A DNA stretch of 64,000 bases from Imbricaverruca yamaguchii (taxonomy: Eukaryota; Arthropoda; Thecostraca; Neoverrucidae), in assembly GCA_034440575.1 (NCBI GenBank), contig JAOTOL010001229.1:136001-200000 (forward strand), read 5' to 3'. The position numbers and the translations under genes were made by a program. Below, in pieces: positions 23,881-36,625 of the stretch. How positions within the stretch are numbered: the first letter of the stretch is position 1; each line of letters starts with the position of its first letter. The notes beneath the pieces were generated by a model. It did not search any database and was not told the DNA's origin. It saw only the letters and a list, made by a program, of their open reading frames with translations.

Positions 23881-23889
23881 TCGCAGAGG

Positions 23890-26470
23890 GCGGCCAGCAT
23901 CCACGTTGTACACGCAGGTTTAAGTGGCAGGTCCTAGATGCACGACATTTATGTTCTCCAAGGGACGGAACAGTCAATTACTTCGCATTTACCTTTGTAC
24001 CTTTGCGCGCATCACGACCTGCCATAATACACATTGAGGAAAATCACAGCCATCAAGCACCCAGCATGCACAGGTGAAACAAGCATGTCCAAGTTTAACA
24101 TGCAATGTAGGTCCTTGATAGGGCGGTGCACAGGTGTCCTTCCGCCATGTGTGGCAAGATTAATGTGAAGAAGTACCAAAAGATGGAATTGCCTGGTTCA
24201 TTTCAAGCACTGCACTATATTCATGAACTCAATAAAGTAAGGGAGAAGCAAAATGAGAACCATATTAAGGTACTGACCTCAACAATGTGATTCAGGAAGA
24301 GTGGATGCAACATACAATTTGTCCAAATTTGTATGTTATGATTATGTTTGCTACTCTGGCTATGTGTTTATTTTATTAGTATGATGACTCAATTTGGGAT
24401 TTGATCATGATGCATCTATTCAGCGTTTTTCATCTTTCACTATCTCAGAGTGATTTTGTTTTTCATCTGCATAGGTACTGAAAAAGCAATTTTAAGACAC
24501 TGGCCCACATGTGTTCACCAATGGTGCCAGCACAAACATGTCAGGGATCTAAATGGCAGAATGGCCATGAAAAATCTTACCAACATTTGATGTCTGGTCA
24601 AATCAGTCTACCACCCAGTACAAATTTAGTCTCCATAATCTGGCACCATAATCCAGATCTTCCATTCCCTCAATGTTTTGTGTCCACCTTCTCTGTATTG
24701 ATCATAGTTACCTTAAATCACCTATGTAACCTGCATTCAAAACATACGATGAAAACTCCAAGAGGCCTGACATGGCTAATGCAGTGTTTTCATAAATCCA
24801 GGAGAATGGCATAAAGTATAACTTAGTGGGTTGCTGGCCAGACTTCCAGCTTACCATACTATTTCAGCAATGAAATGCTAATTCAATCAGCATTTTCTAT
24901 TGCTGTGATTACAGCATTTCAACTCCATTTGGGGGTGATTTAAAGACACTTGAAGGGAAACATTAATAATAGTTGCAGCCTGCAACCATTATGAAATGAG
25001 TGGTACCTTACCACTCAAACTAATCACTTTTCATAGCAGTAAGCAGCCCGAGCACAGCTTCCTACACTCCTCACATCCGCTGTAAATGTAGATGATAATG
25101 CGCCAACAGCCCACGCCAAACGGAGCACATGAGTACAATGTTCTTTTGCTCCAGAGCCACACCTTTGAAAACCTGCATTCTTGCCACCCATTTAGTTGGA
25201 AAGAAGAAAACACTTTTAAGAGACGTCTTCCGGAGTCCCGGAGGCCAGCAATCAGAATTTGCTTGGTACCATTTTTTTGTTCTGCAGTCAATCTGTCAAC
25301 CAATCGGTGCAAGGTATTTTTTATATAACATTGTAACCATTAGCAACACACAGTTTGCAATGTGATACTACAAACACAAGACCTTAACTATGTGATCAAT
25401 TCCATGTTGCTCTAGTTGAGAAATTGAATGTCTGTGTGTAACTATATTTCAAACTTTGCTGAAGTATAATTGCAAGACATCTATCCAGCTTTGATTATGT
25501 ACCTCTCTAGGTACATACTTCATGAACTAGTATTTGCACACTCCTGAACCTGAATACAGAAAAAAAGTGGTCAAGGATGCAGGTCCAAGTTCAGGCTCAT
25601 CTATCTTGATAGGCACAACCTTTTAAGGGATACTTCAACATGGGCTTTGGTTTGGGAGATTTTGCTTAGCTTGCATGTAGGCTACCTAGGCAAGTTCTCC
25701 CAGGCAAAAACCCATGTTAAAGAATCCTTTGAAAGGTTGCATCTATCAAGACAGACAAGTCTGATCCTGAACCTGAACCTGAATCATTGGCCAATTTTGC
25801 AAATTGCAAATTGTGGGGAGAATATAGACTCCCTCTATCCTGTTCCTTAGACCACAGACCTGGGAGCAAATTTCTGCTGTAAAACTGACTATTGTCTCAC
25901 AAACATTCATCAGTAAAAGGTAGGACATTTTCCTCAGACTCCATATCACATAATTCATTACCTGATCATGTAGTAACCTCACAGAACAGAACTGGGTGCT
26001 TTCAAAACGAACTTCACATCAATCTAGCTCTTTACTGCTATATTCTGCTCAACGTGCATACAAAATATTGTGCGAAAACTTTTCACTAGCAGATGTAGTG
26101 GCTGCTCTATGCATTTCAATTCTGCTTGAGGTACACTTCCCAGTTGCTCTTAACTGCCTTATTGATTTGATAACACTATTTTCCTCTAATCTCACATACC
26201 TCTAGATACAGGCTCCCCTCAATAGGCCACATAGCTCGTCCTACTGCAACATGAAATTTGAGAATGTGGAGAATAAAACAGGTGACAGAATGGTGTGAGA
26301 GCACATGAAGTGCAATTCACTTGATAGAATAGACATTGATCAAATAACATGAGTGATTGCAACACACACACACATAAAGACATAAAGACATAAAAGATTA
26401 GTCCAACTATGAGCCACAAGGGCCCTTCTTGGATGCACTCTGTACACTGAACCAGTTGCCCACCAAATCT
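23890..26470. other. AT-rich intergenic DNA
   Basis: No feature is recognised; scattered short ORFs show no conserved pattern. Confidence 0.4.
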
Positions 26471-26475
26471 GTCAA

Positions 26476-28690
26476 TCAGCCCTCCCTGTGATACTGAAAA
26501 GCAAGCCCTCTATTCTTATAATGATTGTCTATGCTGTTTTTAAAGATGTTCAATGTTTCAATGCTTTCTGGCAGCTGGTTCCAGTGTTCTACTACCCTGT
26601 TGGTGAAGAAAGTTTGCCTTAACCTTGTTCTGCTGTGGTTAACTTTAATTTTGAATTTATGACCTCTAATTGCATCATTTCTGCTCAATTCAAACATTTC
26701 CCCAAGGTATCCCCTCTCCAGACCATGGACAAATTTAAAAACCTCAATGAGATCTCCTCTCAGCCTTTTATATCTAAGTGAAAACATATTCAATTTCTTC
26801 AATCTTTCCTCATATGCCAGGTTGCTTATGCCATTAACCATTTTTGTAGCCCTCTTTTGTACTCTCTAAAAGCCAACAATATTTCTCATAGCTGGGAGAC
26901 CAAGCTTGGATGCAGTATTCCAAATGTGGCCTGACGTATGCACAGTAAAGCTTCCTGATCACTTCCTCACTTCTGTATGATACATTCCTATTTATTGCCC
27001 TGAGCATTCTCAGTGCCTTCTTCCTGGCTTCCTTGGTCTGTTCTGATGCCCCCAGTTTTGTGTTTAGAATAACACCTAAATCCTTCTCCTGTTGAGTCAC
27101 TGATAGTAATTGGCCACCCATCAAGTATGGAGCCTTCATATGCTGCTTACCTACATGCATGATTTTGCACTTATCAAAATTAAATTTCATTTGCCATTCT
27201 TCGGACCACTTCACAAGTTCTTCTAAGTCTTTTTGCAGCAAGATATGCTCATCTTGTCCTGTTATTGCCCTAAAGACCTTCAAATCATCCGCAAATTTCA
27301 AAACTTTACTGCTTAGGCCACTTTCAATGTTATTTACAAATATAATGAACAGTAGTGGCCCCAGTACTCACCCCTGGGGGACTCCACTAAGAACATTTTG
27401 CCATGATGACTTTGTACCATTTAGCATCACTCTTTGCTGTCTATCTAAAAGCCACAACTCTATCCATTTTAAGATGCTACCTGCAATACCATGGGACTGA
27501 AGCTGTATCATTAACCGTTTAACGGGTACCTTGTCAAAGGCTTTACTAAAGTCAAGATATGCTACATCAACCTGATTTCCCTGATCAAATTGTTCTGTGG
27601 CGAAGTTCAAAAAGTCCAAGAGGTTTGTGAGACACGGTCGTCCTTTTCTAAACCCATGTTGAGTATCTTGAATCAATCTGCTACCTTCCAGATAACTAAC
27701 TATTCTATCCTTGATAATTGACTTGAGTACCTTGCAGACTAGGGATGTGAGACTTACTGGCCTATAGTTTTCAACTTTCCCTCTTTCTCCTTTCTTGAAA
27801 ATAGGAACTACATTTGCCCTTTTCCAATCGGTTGGAATTTCATTTTGTGAAACTGATCTACAAAATATTATACTAAGTGGAAATGCCAGTTCCTTTTCAG
27901 TTTCCCGCAACACCCTGGCATAAATATCATCAGGTCCTGCTGCCTTGTTTGGCTTTATCTTCCTGATATGATTGTAAACAACATCACTATCAATGAAATC
28001 AACATCATTTGTCAGATCCCATGTCACTGAACTATGGTGTACGGTCGGCAGATTGGTCATATCTTCCAATGTAAACACTAATTGAAACTGCTTGCTCAGC
28101 TCCTCAACCATCTCACTATCCTCACCCAATGTAGTCCCATTTACTTCCAGTGGACCAATTGTGCTAGAAACTTTGCTCAGCTTGTAGAAACTAAAGAACT
28201 TTTTACTGTCCCCATTACAGTTTCTAGCTAAATCCAGTTATTTTGCTTGCTTTGCTGCTCTGGTTTTTTGCTTCACAGTGTCTCTAGCTTTTCAATACGC
28301 CTTGAGATTAACGACATTTGAGGCTTCTTTAAAGACTCTAAATGCAGTTTGCTCAGCCTTAATTGCTTTTATCAAGTCTGGTGTAAGCCATGCTGGCTTT
28401 CCTACCCTTCTTTTGAGTCTTTGCTTTTGGGGGACATGTCTAATCTGAATTTCCTTCAAGTATGATTTGAACTTTTCCCACATTTCACAGGCATTTAAAT
28501 TGGAGAATTCTTCTTCCCATCTGATGGCACTTAAAGCCGCTCTCATGCAGTCAAAGTCTGCCCTGTTGAAATTTGGAACCTTTACCAAATTATCCTTGAT
28601 AATTTCCCCTACATGTGCCTTGAATCTAACTATGTTATGCTTCTGTTATCTAACACCTATCCACAGCTTAGACTAGAGTACTGCCCTGTT
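26476..28690 (-). mobile_element. CR1-like LINE, RT part, frameshifted
   Basis: The minus strand reads, 5' to 3': the end of the endonuclease-RT linker (28588-28292), then RT motifs 'KPNKAAGPDDI', 'YRPVSLTSL', 'DTQHGFRKGR', 'VAYLDFSKAFDKV' and 'SGVPQG' (28129-27368), then 'KFADDLKVFRAI', where the family YADD box appears as FADD (27301-26834). The C-terminal 'RYKRLRGDLIEVFKF' block with 'RTRLRQTFFTNRVVEHWNQL' closes it (26841-26476). The pieces lie in different frames with stops between, so the copy is dead. The 5' half is missing. The C-terminal block is typical of CR1-group elements of aquatic invertebrates. Confidence 0.88.
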
Positions 28691-28932
28691 CTGCAACAAC
28701 TTATCTGGAAACCTGGAGCTCCAACGGGCCTCGCCTAACAAGAAATGGCGCACGGCAGCGTCGCTAGGTTAATTTAGTATAGTTTGCGTGCTACTAAAAT
28801 GCTTATCAGACAAAAACTAATGAAATATAATCACGGAAGTAATTGCTAAACACCTATCCACAGGTTAGACTAGAGTACTGCCCTGTTCTGCAATGACTTA
28901 TCTGGAAACCTGGAGCTCCATGGACATCCTCC
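28650..28932. repeat. 80-bp direct duplication
   Basis: The segment 'agactagagtactgccctgt' with its flanks is present at about 28653-28731 and again at 28857-28926, about 200 bases apart with few differences. No ends or function are apparent. Confidence 0.7.
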
Positions 28933-29504
28933 CACCTTGACACCTGGCGGCAACCTCCGCCAGGTGGTTGCCACCTAACATCATAGGCCTATGAAAATCA
29001 TTCAGAGGGTGATACATGGAGGGGCAAATGAGACATAGACTTGTGCTGCAATATGTTTTATGAATCCTTGCAATTTATCATTGCAATGCCATTTTTATCA
29101 AGGTGACCAAGATGATGGGACCACTCACTTTCTGTCAAAATGCTTACTTTTAAGTTGTGAGCAAAATAACACAAAAAAGGTGGGTCTCAGAAAGGTAACA
29201 GCATAAAAGGAAATGTTTTTAATGCAACATAACCTGACTGAACTGGGATTAACCTTGCTTTGGAAAATATTCTTTTTAATTTAACAATGTAGAGCAATTT
29301 ATTTCCTGATTTAAAAAAAAAACAGCTAACCCAGCCTAACCAACCTAATGTAGTTTGCTTTCAAAGAAAAAGGCTATTGTTTTCATTTTTTTTCTACAAT
29401 TTTTGGAACTCAGAAACCTAGACTAGCCTAGCATAACCAAACCTAACCCATCTGTTTGCTTTCTGGAGGCAAATGTGTGTAAAAACTTGTCTTGTTACAC
29501 CTTT

Positions 29505-29680
29505 GCTCGTTTGTTGGGTGATTCACAACACACTTTATGCACCTTCAGTGCTAATGATGCCACCCACACTGTTTTGCTGGTGGTCCACAGGATTGGAAAT
29601 ATCTGGAGTGGTGCAAGTGTCGAACCCAGGACCTTTGGTACCCAGAGCCCAAAACCTTAACCACTCGGCTACCTCACCCT
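29505..29680 (-). mobile_element. tRNA-derived SINE, family A, with target duplication
   Basis: The reverse strand has 'GGTAGCCGAGTGGTTAAGG' (A box) and 'GGGTTCGACACT' (B box), then the body shared with 10369-10537. Flanks 'cttgttacaccttt' (from 29491) and 'cttattacacctta' (from 29681) form the target duplication. Confidence 0.85.
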
Positions 29681-29747
29681 CTTATTACACCTTAAAGCAA
29701 CATAATGCACATTTGGATTGGGCGGCATGGCATGCCACATAGCATCA

Positions 29748-31346
29748 GGGTGGGAAACTTACTTTCTGGGTTTGGAGTCGGAGTGCAAGCAGATTTCTTC
29801 CTGAGTACATTTTCATGGACATATTATTTTGTATCCATGGAATCTATTTGCTGGTAACCAATGGGAAAATCATATGTAGCTAGTCAGTGCTTACATAATA
29901 GCATAAGTAATACACATCATCATTTTTTGTCACATCAAAGCATAGAAACAAAGTGAACAATGGATGGCACAGCAAGACAGGGAGTTGTGATGATCAGCTC
30001 AGCTTTGTCTCTCATAACTCACAGGGGAAATGCGCTTTTCTTTTACTGTTGGTCTCAGTACAAGGCCAGCCAAATGAAAAACAAGCACAAATAATTCACA
30101 CTTCACCCACAGCTCATAACACACACCTACTTACATGCTCAGCCAATTCCCTGAGCATGATACTGACCAGACACCACTACCTCACACAACAGTCAGAAGC
30201 GATGGCTGTGCACAAACAAGGTCTTGTGTTTGCAATATGGCACTGTTCAACATGTGTTCAAAGTTGCTAATGGTTGTCATTAAAAAAATACATTGCATTG
30301 ATTGGTTGAAAGAGTTTTCAGAACAGAAAATGCTAATAAAGAAAAATTATATTGGCAGCCTCCAGGACTCCAGAAGTCATCTCTTAAAATGGTCAGTTTC
30401 CCCACTATAGGGTGGCTTGAAAGCAGGTTTCTGGAGATGCATCAGCCGAATTTGTAGCGACTGGAGGCCACTATTCAGTGCACAGGTACAAGGTTTGGCT
30501 TGTTGTGGTCGGAATTTCCGCTGGTTGTGGTTTGGTGTGGTACATGTTCAGGTGTTGTCTGTGTGCTTGATGGTATGAAAAGTGGCTAGTTTATTTGGTA
30601 ACAGGGTGGGAATTAAGGCACTTTTTAAGAGATTTCATCTCTTAAAACATTTTTACACTCCGGATTCATACTGCATAGAATGGGCTCCACATGTACTCCG
30701 ACACAAACATACAGAAGGAACAAAAATACTACTAAAAAACTAATACAGGATTGAAGAAAATATACACCAAACATGTTATTCTACTTACAGTTACCAAATA
30801 ACTATACACTTTTTGTACCATCAAGCACACAGACAGCAACCGAACACACACACCACACGAAACCACAAACAGCGGAAATACCAACGACAACACACCAAAC
30901 TTCGCGCATGCACACTGAATATAATGGCCTCCGGTCGCTACAAATTCGGCCGGTGCGTCTCCAGAAACCTGCTTTCGAGCCACCCAATAGTGGGAAAAAC
31001 TGACCATTTTAAGAGTCGCATATGTACCCAGTCGGTTACCGGCAAATAGATTCCATGCATTAAAAATAATATGTGCATGAAAATGTACTCTGGGAGAAAT
31101 CTGTTTGCACTCCGACTCCAAACCCAGAAAGCAAGTTTCCCACCCTGTTTGGTAATCATAAGTAGAATAATATGTTTGGTGGATGTTTTATTCAATCTTG
31201 TGTTAGTTTTTCAGTGGTATTTTTGTATCTTCTGCATGCACGTGTCGGAGTATATGTGGAGCCCATTCTATCTAGTATAAATCTGGAGTGCAAAAACGTT
31301 CTAAGACATGAAATATCTTAAGAAGTGCCTTAATTCCCACCCTGCA
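29748..31346. mobile_element. interleaved foldback element(s), CAGGGTGGGAA termini
   Basis: Four termini are present: CAGGGTGGGAA at 29748 and 30604, and TTCCCACCCTG ending at 31147 and 31346. Arm X (29748-29895 plus 30380-30602) is inverted at 30794-31147. Arm Y (30604-30793) is inverted at 31155-31346. Units end in TTTGGTAA or its complement. The order is X, Y, X-inverted, Y-inverted instead of nested, and X is interrupted by about 480 unrelated bases. A CAGRG start is common in hAT elements; that placement is a guess. No transposase is present. Confidence 0.75.
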
Positions 31347-31349
31347 TAG

Positions 31350-31760
31350 CATTCTATCCTAAATTGTATAATTATTGGGAATGCACAAAGAACATTTGGA
31401 AGGGAAGGCATACAATGTTACAATTTACACCCTGCAAGTCATGCATAACACATGACTTGCCTACATCAATCTGACCTCATCCACCAAATTTCCCATCTCC
31501 CAGCTGGACATTAAGAATGTAGGTACCCATCCTGATTTTAAACACATTTAAATGTGGACTACCCATTACAACACCAAGCATCCACTACCATCGACCAACT
31601 ACTCGTTCACTGAAAATATTATAACATTTAACTGCTACCACCTTGTGAAACCTGAATTGATGACCCATGTGTGAAATGTGATGCCCTAATTAGAAGGGTA
31701 TCATTCATGTTAACATAAGCTGATCCTTTCACGATTTTAAACAACTCACCCATAGGCATT
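31350..31760. other. intergenic DNA
   Basis: No recognisable feature. Confidence 0.4.
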
Positions 31761-31763
31761 ACT

Positions 31764-32010
31764 CCTTAAGGCCCGTTCACACGCAACAGACCCGACAAAG
31801 ATGCAACCCGACGTTCGCGACGTCGGCGGTCGGCGGGAGAAATTGACAAGGATCGGTAGAAAGTAGTAGCGGGCGGTGGCAGAAATTAGTAGCGCGGCAG
31901 ACTCTGACGTCACGCTTTATTCTGCCGACGTCACAGTAGCAGGGTGACGTTATCCATCCAATGCGCTGTGAAGCGTGTCGCTTGTTTGCTTACGGTGATA
32001 TAAGTGATCC
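31764..32010 (+). mobile_element. possible MITE end, TTAAGGCCCGTTCACACGC
   Basis: A TTAAGGCCCGTTCACACGCA terminus is followed by GC-rich sequence with CGACGT and GACGTCA palindromes. The reverse strand at 47345 begins similarly (TAAAGGCCAGTTTACACGC). Such 'TAAGGCC..GTTCACACG' ends are common in animal MITEs, but no matching second end is visible nearby. Confidence 0.4.
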
Positions 32011-32011
32011 A

Positions 32012-32990
32012 TCGCTCTACTAATTGAGGCAGGTAGTACCACCCAGGTTAGCACCTCGAGAGCATCAATGCCAAGCAAGATGTTCGACAATGCATCATCA
32101 CAAGAAAGGCTCCTTTTCTTGAGGACGCGGTAGTGGGGCTACCACAATAATATGGATGCAGTGGAAAAAAATAGTCACTCAAAAAGGCGTGAAAAAACTG
32201 GAGTGCAGAAAATTGTTCCTCATCCCTGCCAGGATTCAGAAGGGTGCGGTAGCCGAGAGGGGTGTCTCCCCCCCCAAGAACTTTGAGATTGTGCCACCAT
32301 CGAGGTGCAGCGGCATGTTTAGAAACGGACAAGGAAGGCGGAACAACCAATGTGGGGGTGGGGGTGGAGAGGGGGTGGCCTCGGATGAGTTTTACTGGGG
32401 AGGTCCAAATGAATGTGAAACGATCAGACTGACTACAGCGGGGGAGGAAGTATGTCTATGACTCGGGGGTCACAATCCCTATCTCAGCTAAGTTGCAAAT
32501 AATAATTATTTGCAAGTTAGGCAAGGGTTATGACACATCTGAATATGCGTGCTTTAAAGCACACATATTGAGACCGACATGGTTGTGGACGTTATCCTCC
32601 TTACAAAGCTTTACACAACTGAAATGGCGTCGTTTATAAATTAAGGCCATAATTTTTGCAGATATCAGCCCTGTTCACGGAGTCTTTGTCCGCTGCGGCC
32701 CTCCGGTAAAAATAGGCTCCACCTACCACCGAAACGTCATCAGTAGCGGGACGCACATGAACACTAGACTGTCCCACCGAACAATGGTAAAAAACAAAAG
32801 TTGTTCAAACGTTGATCCACACGCCTCTCCACGTTCCTTTTATCTTAAAAGCTCACCTCTGTAAGTTTTAGATACATCCAAACTGATGTAGGGGTCTCGC
32901 AAGATGGTCTCGTTCGTAGATCATTGCCACTCCACTGGTCGATGACGCCACGGTGGCATCATCGTTCACTGGCATGCAATGATCTCTGCT
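32012..32990. other. intergenic DNA
   Basis: No clear feature. Short phrases near 32700-32760 (chance similarity to the 31764 element cannot be excluded) may belong to the transposon that carried the decayed gene at 32998-33856. Confidence 0.35.
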
Positions 32991-32997
32991 GCGCGAC

Positions 32998-33856
32998 TTG
33001 TCATATCTGTTTGCCTCATGGTGGTACGGCTACGACAAGGTGGTAACCGTGGCATACGACATGATGAACGTGTCGTATAGGAACGCAGCGATGTCATATG
33101 CACTTGCCGCCAGATCTCTCGGACACGACCTGAAGGATATTCCTGTGTCACGCTCAACAATGCATGGCACACGTCAGTCGCACCGCAAGAGGGCTGCAGA
33201 GGAGTATCAGGCGGAGGAGTTTTGGCCAGGTGAGCCCTTGGTCCTGCACTGGGATGGCAAACTCCTGCCAGACGGAGCAGGGCCGGAACAGGTGAATCGC
33301 ATCGCTGTCGTCGTCACGGTGGACAGGAGAAACTGCTTGGCATCCCCAAAGTGTCAGATGCCACAGGAGTCGAAATTGCACGCGTCGGGTTTGAGTTTAT
33401 TCAAGAGCATCAGCTGGCTGAAATGGTCGGGGTCCTCTCCTACGACACTACCGCTTCAAATACTGGCTGCTATGTAGGAGCGTGCGTGAAGTTCGAGGAA
33501 CTCTTGAAAAGGGAATTGCTTCACCTCGCCTGCAAGCATCATGTGTACGAGGTCGTTCTCCCCCGCGCCATGAAGTCATCTCACGGACAACAGTGCTGCT
33601 GGGGGCTCTGGACCTGGACGGTAGCTTCCTCAGCACACCAGTCCAGTCGTGGGAAGAAAACGACGCGTACAAGGCGGGCAAGCGGCGCGTGTTACGGCTT
33701 GCGGTCGTCAACGATCACGCGGAACGAGCGATCGCCTTGGTCAAGGAGTTCATCAACGCCCTGACGACAGAAGAGCAGCGGCAGTTCCTGATGAAAGCAG
33801 TGCATGGGAATAGAAAGCTGATCCAAAAGAATACAAAAAAGGAAATTATGATCTGA
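32998..33856 (+). pseudogene. decayed transposase-like gene
   Basis: Three plus-strand frames connect: 32998 to about 33330 ('LVLHWDGKLLP', 'RIAVVVTVD'), about 33330 to 33580 ('GIPKVSDATG', 'VLSYDTTASNTGCYVGACV', 'LLHLACKHHVYEVVL'), and about 33580 to 33856 ('RRVLRLAVVNDHAERAIALV', 'LTTEEQRQFLMKAV'). Asp in 'HWDGK' and 'YDTTASNTG' could be the first two acids of an RNase H-fold transposase. Proteins with these phrases recur, uncharacterised, in invertebrate genomes; I cannot assign a superfamily. Two frameshifts make it a pseudogene, or an exon-intron reading I could not resolve. Confidence 0.5.
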
Positions 33857-33859
33857 GCG

Positions 33860-34640
33860 ACAAGTGTGACACCTACATAGAGTTCGGTTAGTTGACGCTT
33901 TGTCTGAAGGACCCAGTGTGTGAATCTTATTATTGCCGAGTGACCGCCGATCCCTGCCGCGCGTTATGTACCCATTTCTGAAATACGCCAACTTGCGGGA
34001 CCCCTAGATATTGAACAAACCGTGCAGTTCTTTCAGTGTGGTGGTTTCTTGCATAAACGAATGCGGAAATAAATGTGGATCGAATGAATTATGGATATTG
34101 GTGTGGTGGGACAACCTAATGAACACCGCCGCGCCCCGCCGTGGTCAAAGCATTGGTCAAATCGTTTGCAGGAACTTCATTTATAAATGTAAAATATGTA
34201 GATGACGGCGATGAATTGCAAAATACCTATATTGGGATTAATATCGGGTGGATGCCTATCCTTAGACTGGATTTTTTTTAAATCCTAAGTAGGAACAGAT
34301 GGAATGAGATTTATGTTAAGTAGGTGTGTATCCCTTCAAGTAGGCATAGATGGAGCCCGGAAACTATTGGGAAAGCACTCAGTCCACAGGTGTTCAATTG
34401 GATTGGGTGAATGGAGCTGGATATGTAAGGTAGATAGACGTTGATGAGGGTGTAGAATGTTGGTAGGTGGATTCTTTGAAATTATGGACATGAGCGCCAA
34501 ATGACCCGGTAGTTAGGGTGATCTTAAACCAAAATAATACACCAAATAAATCAGGAGTGTGATGCTGGTTAGGGTATGAGATTCTGCAAAAGTTTATGGT
34601 ATCTTCCCTTTACAGACTTAACGTGGATGTGCCCTTGTGG
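33860..34640. other. intergenic DNA
   Basis: No recognisable feature. Confidence 0.4.
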
Positions 34641-34646
34641 CTCGTA

Positions 34647-35484
34647 TTAACCCGCGCCGTCTTTCCGGTCAAATCCTCACACCCCGTCTCGGGGGGGGGT
34701 TGAAGCCCCCTCTAAAATCCAAACTAAGCATCACACGAAAACGAAAGAGGTGTCATCGGAAAGCGCCCGACGTGTAGGGTCCGGGTCCACCCCTGAAAAA
34801 AAAAATCCCCAAAAAGTGACGACACCAGGGGGGCTAGATTTTCACGACTTTTCACGACTTACATTGTTTTTTTACTCTGGGGAATTCAATTTGGGGGATA
34901 TGTGAAAAAACCAGTTCATTTGGAATGAGAAAAGGACAGCGAAATCGACCAGGGCTATCTTTTTTGTCCCCCCCCCCCCCAAATAAAAAGTGGATTTTTT
35001 TTAATTTCAAAATTTTGATTTTTCAATATTTCTTTAATTTTCCTTCTCTAATGGATAGAGCAGGCCGAAAAACGTTGTTGGAAGTCAACTTGTCCTAATT
35101 AAAAAAAGCTTACTTTAGCCAGAATACTGTGTTTGAACTGCAAGGTGGCAAATACGCAAAATTTATATGTAGTCAAAACGAAAACAAAATTCAACTGGTA
35201 CGTTTTGTGGCATCCGTAAAGATAAGCAAACCCTAAAAGTTTCATTAAGCTGCCTATATCCGTTAAAGCGTGACGACTGGTTGAGATTTTTTGGAGGTGA
35301 TCTCACTTGGCCTTGAATAACTCGTTGACCCTAGATTATCTGACCTAGAAATTTTGAATCAGCGTGTCAAATTGATGTGGGAAAAGGTATGCCAATTTTG
35401 GGCTCGCTGCCACGCACCGTTCGTCCACTATCCCCGAAAAACCTGAGAGGGGGTGTTGAGGACCCCCGAGACGGGACGGGTTAA
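34647..35484 (+). mobile_element. TTAA-type non-autonomous transposon, copy 4 (both ends intact)
   Basis: It begins TTAACCCGCGCCGTCTTTCC and ends 'GAGACGGGACGGGTTAA', 838 bases including TTAA. The ends form an imperfect inverted repeat. It shares internal landmarks with the other three copies and has no coding capacity. Confidence 0.85.
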
Positions 35485-35485
35485 G

Positions 35486-36170
35486 TCTGGTCACTTTATG
35501 ACTTGATGACTTAGGCTTATGCTTTCTGTCTGTCCGGTTAATACTTGCTTCATTTTGGTGCTTTTATTGTTAAATGGGTTGATCCGCGTCCCTTTCCAGT
35601 CCAGACAGCCCATTCCAGCTCTGAGGCATGTTCTCTTTCCTTCGCAGCCAGATTGTTGTTTTGCATACTTTTGAGGGGCCCATGCCCAGTGTTGAATTTT
35701 CCCTTCTGAGTCTCGGACTGGGAGTGTATAATTCTTGGGTTCGGTAATATATTGGAGTGCATAACGTTGACAAGCCATATAATATGGTATAAACTTCCAT
35801 AAACAAACGGGTGCACAAATTTGCCAATATAATAGTGAATAAATAACATGGCTAAGCCTTATACCACAATTTTTTTCAGGCAATAAAAGAGTAGTGTCTC
35901 CCTCAGATCCTAGTGAGTGACGTAAAAGGAAGTGTACAATTCCAACCTACTATCCATATGCAAGAAGGCACTCTCACTCAATTATCACCACTTGAATGCT
36001 TCTTTAGTGTTCACCTGGAGTAGGAATAGCTGATGAATCCACAAATATCTTAATTTGGAATCCAATACTCAAAAACACAAACACCTTCATATCATCTGCA
36101 CCTGTCTGAGATCTGGTAATGGCCATAATCAGATCATTTTATTGCACAAAATGCCAACAAAGTACACCCT
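35486..36170. other. intergenic DNA
   Basis: The segment adjoins the 5' truncation of the Gypsy element. It does not match the first part of that element's 3' LTR, so the left part of the 5' LTR is missing here. Confidence 0.5.
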
Positions 36171-36403
36171 GCTATGTGACCAATCAATCAGTTATCGTTC
36201 TACTGGGCGCTCCGGGGCAAAGGTGGCGACGCGACACCGCAGCGGAAGCATATTTATCCCTTCGAGGCTCCGGGACCACACTGAGAGGTCGGTACAACAC
36301 AGCTGTACACGTTCTAGGTGTTGCTTGGCAAAGGTGTCTCCCTGTAGCTCTCCCGGAACCCTTACGCCTGTCCGCACATCCACACACACCCACAGGCGCT
36401 ACA
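36171..36403 (+). repeat. Gypsy-A 5' LTR, right portion only
   Basis: From 'gctatgtgaccaat' to '...caggcgctaca' this matches the two pieces of the 3' LTR (40796-41138 end and 46269-46513). About 340 bases expected at its left are absent. An internal gap of about 20 bases relative to the 3' LTR lies near 36196. Confidence 0.8.
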
Positions 36404-36404
36404 C

Positions 36405-36422
36405 TGGTGACCCCGACGTGAT
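36405..36422 (+). promoter_or_regulatory. Gypsy-A primer-binding site, tRNA-Trp
   Basis: TGGTGACCCCGACGTGAT lies one base after the LTR. It is the exact complement of the last 18 bases of animal tRNA-Trp as I recall it (...ATCACGTCGGGGTCA plus CCA). Confidence 0.85.
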
Positions 36423-36625
36423 CTGGGGAGCCGCTGTGTGTCTCTCTCCAATCTCCGCACGCCCCGTCCGGCTCTGCCCCCACTATCCGCGTGTCCGTCC
36501 GGTCCTGCTCCTCAACTCGTCGCACGCCCGTCCGCTTCTGTCTCCCTGGGGGCCTCATCGAGTCGTTCGTGCGAAATCGGCAGGGTGACATTTGGCGCGG
36601 CGAGCGCAACTGCCGTGTGTTAGTT

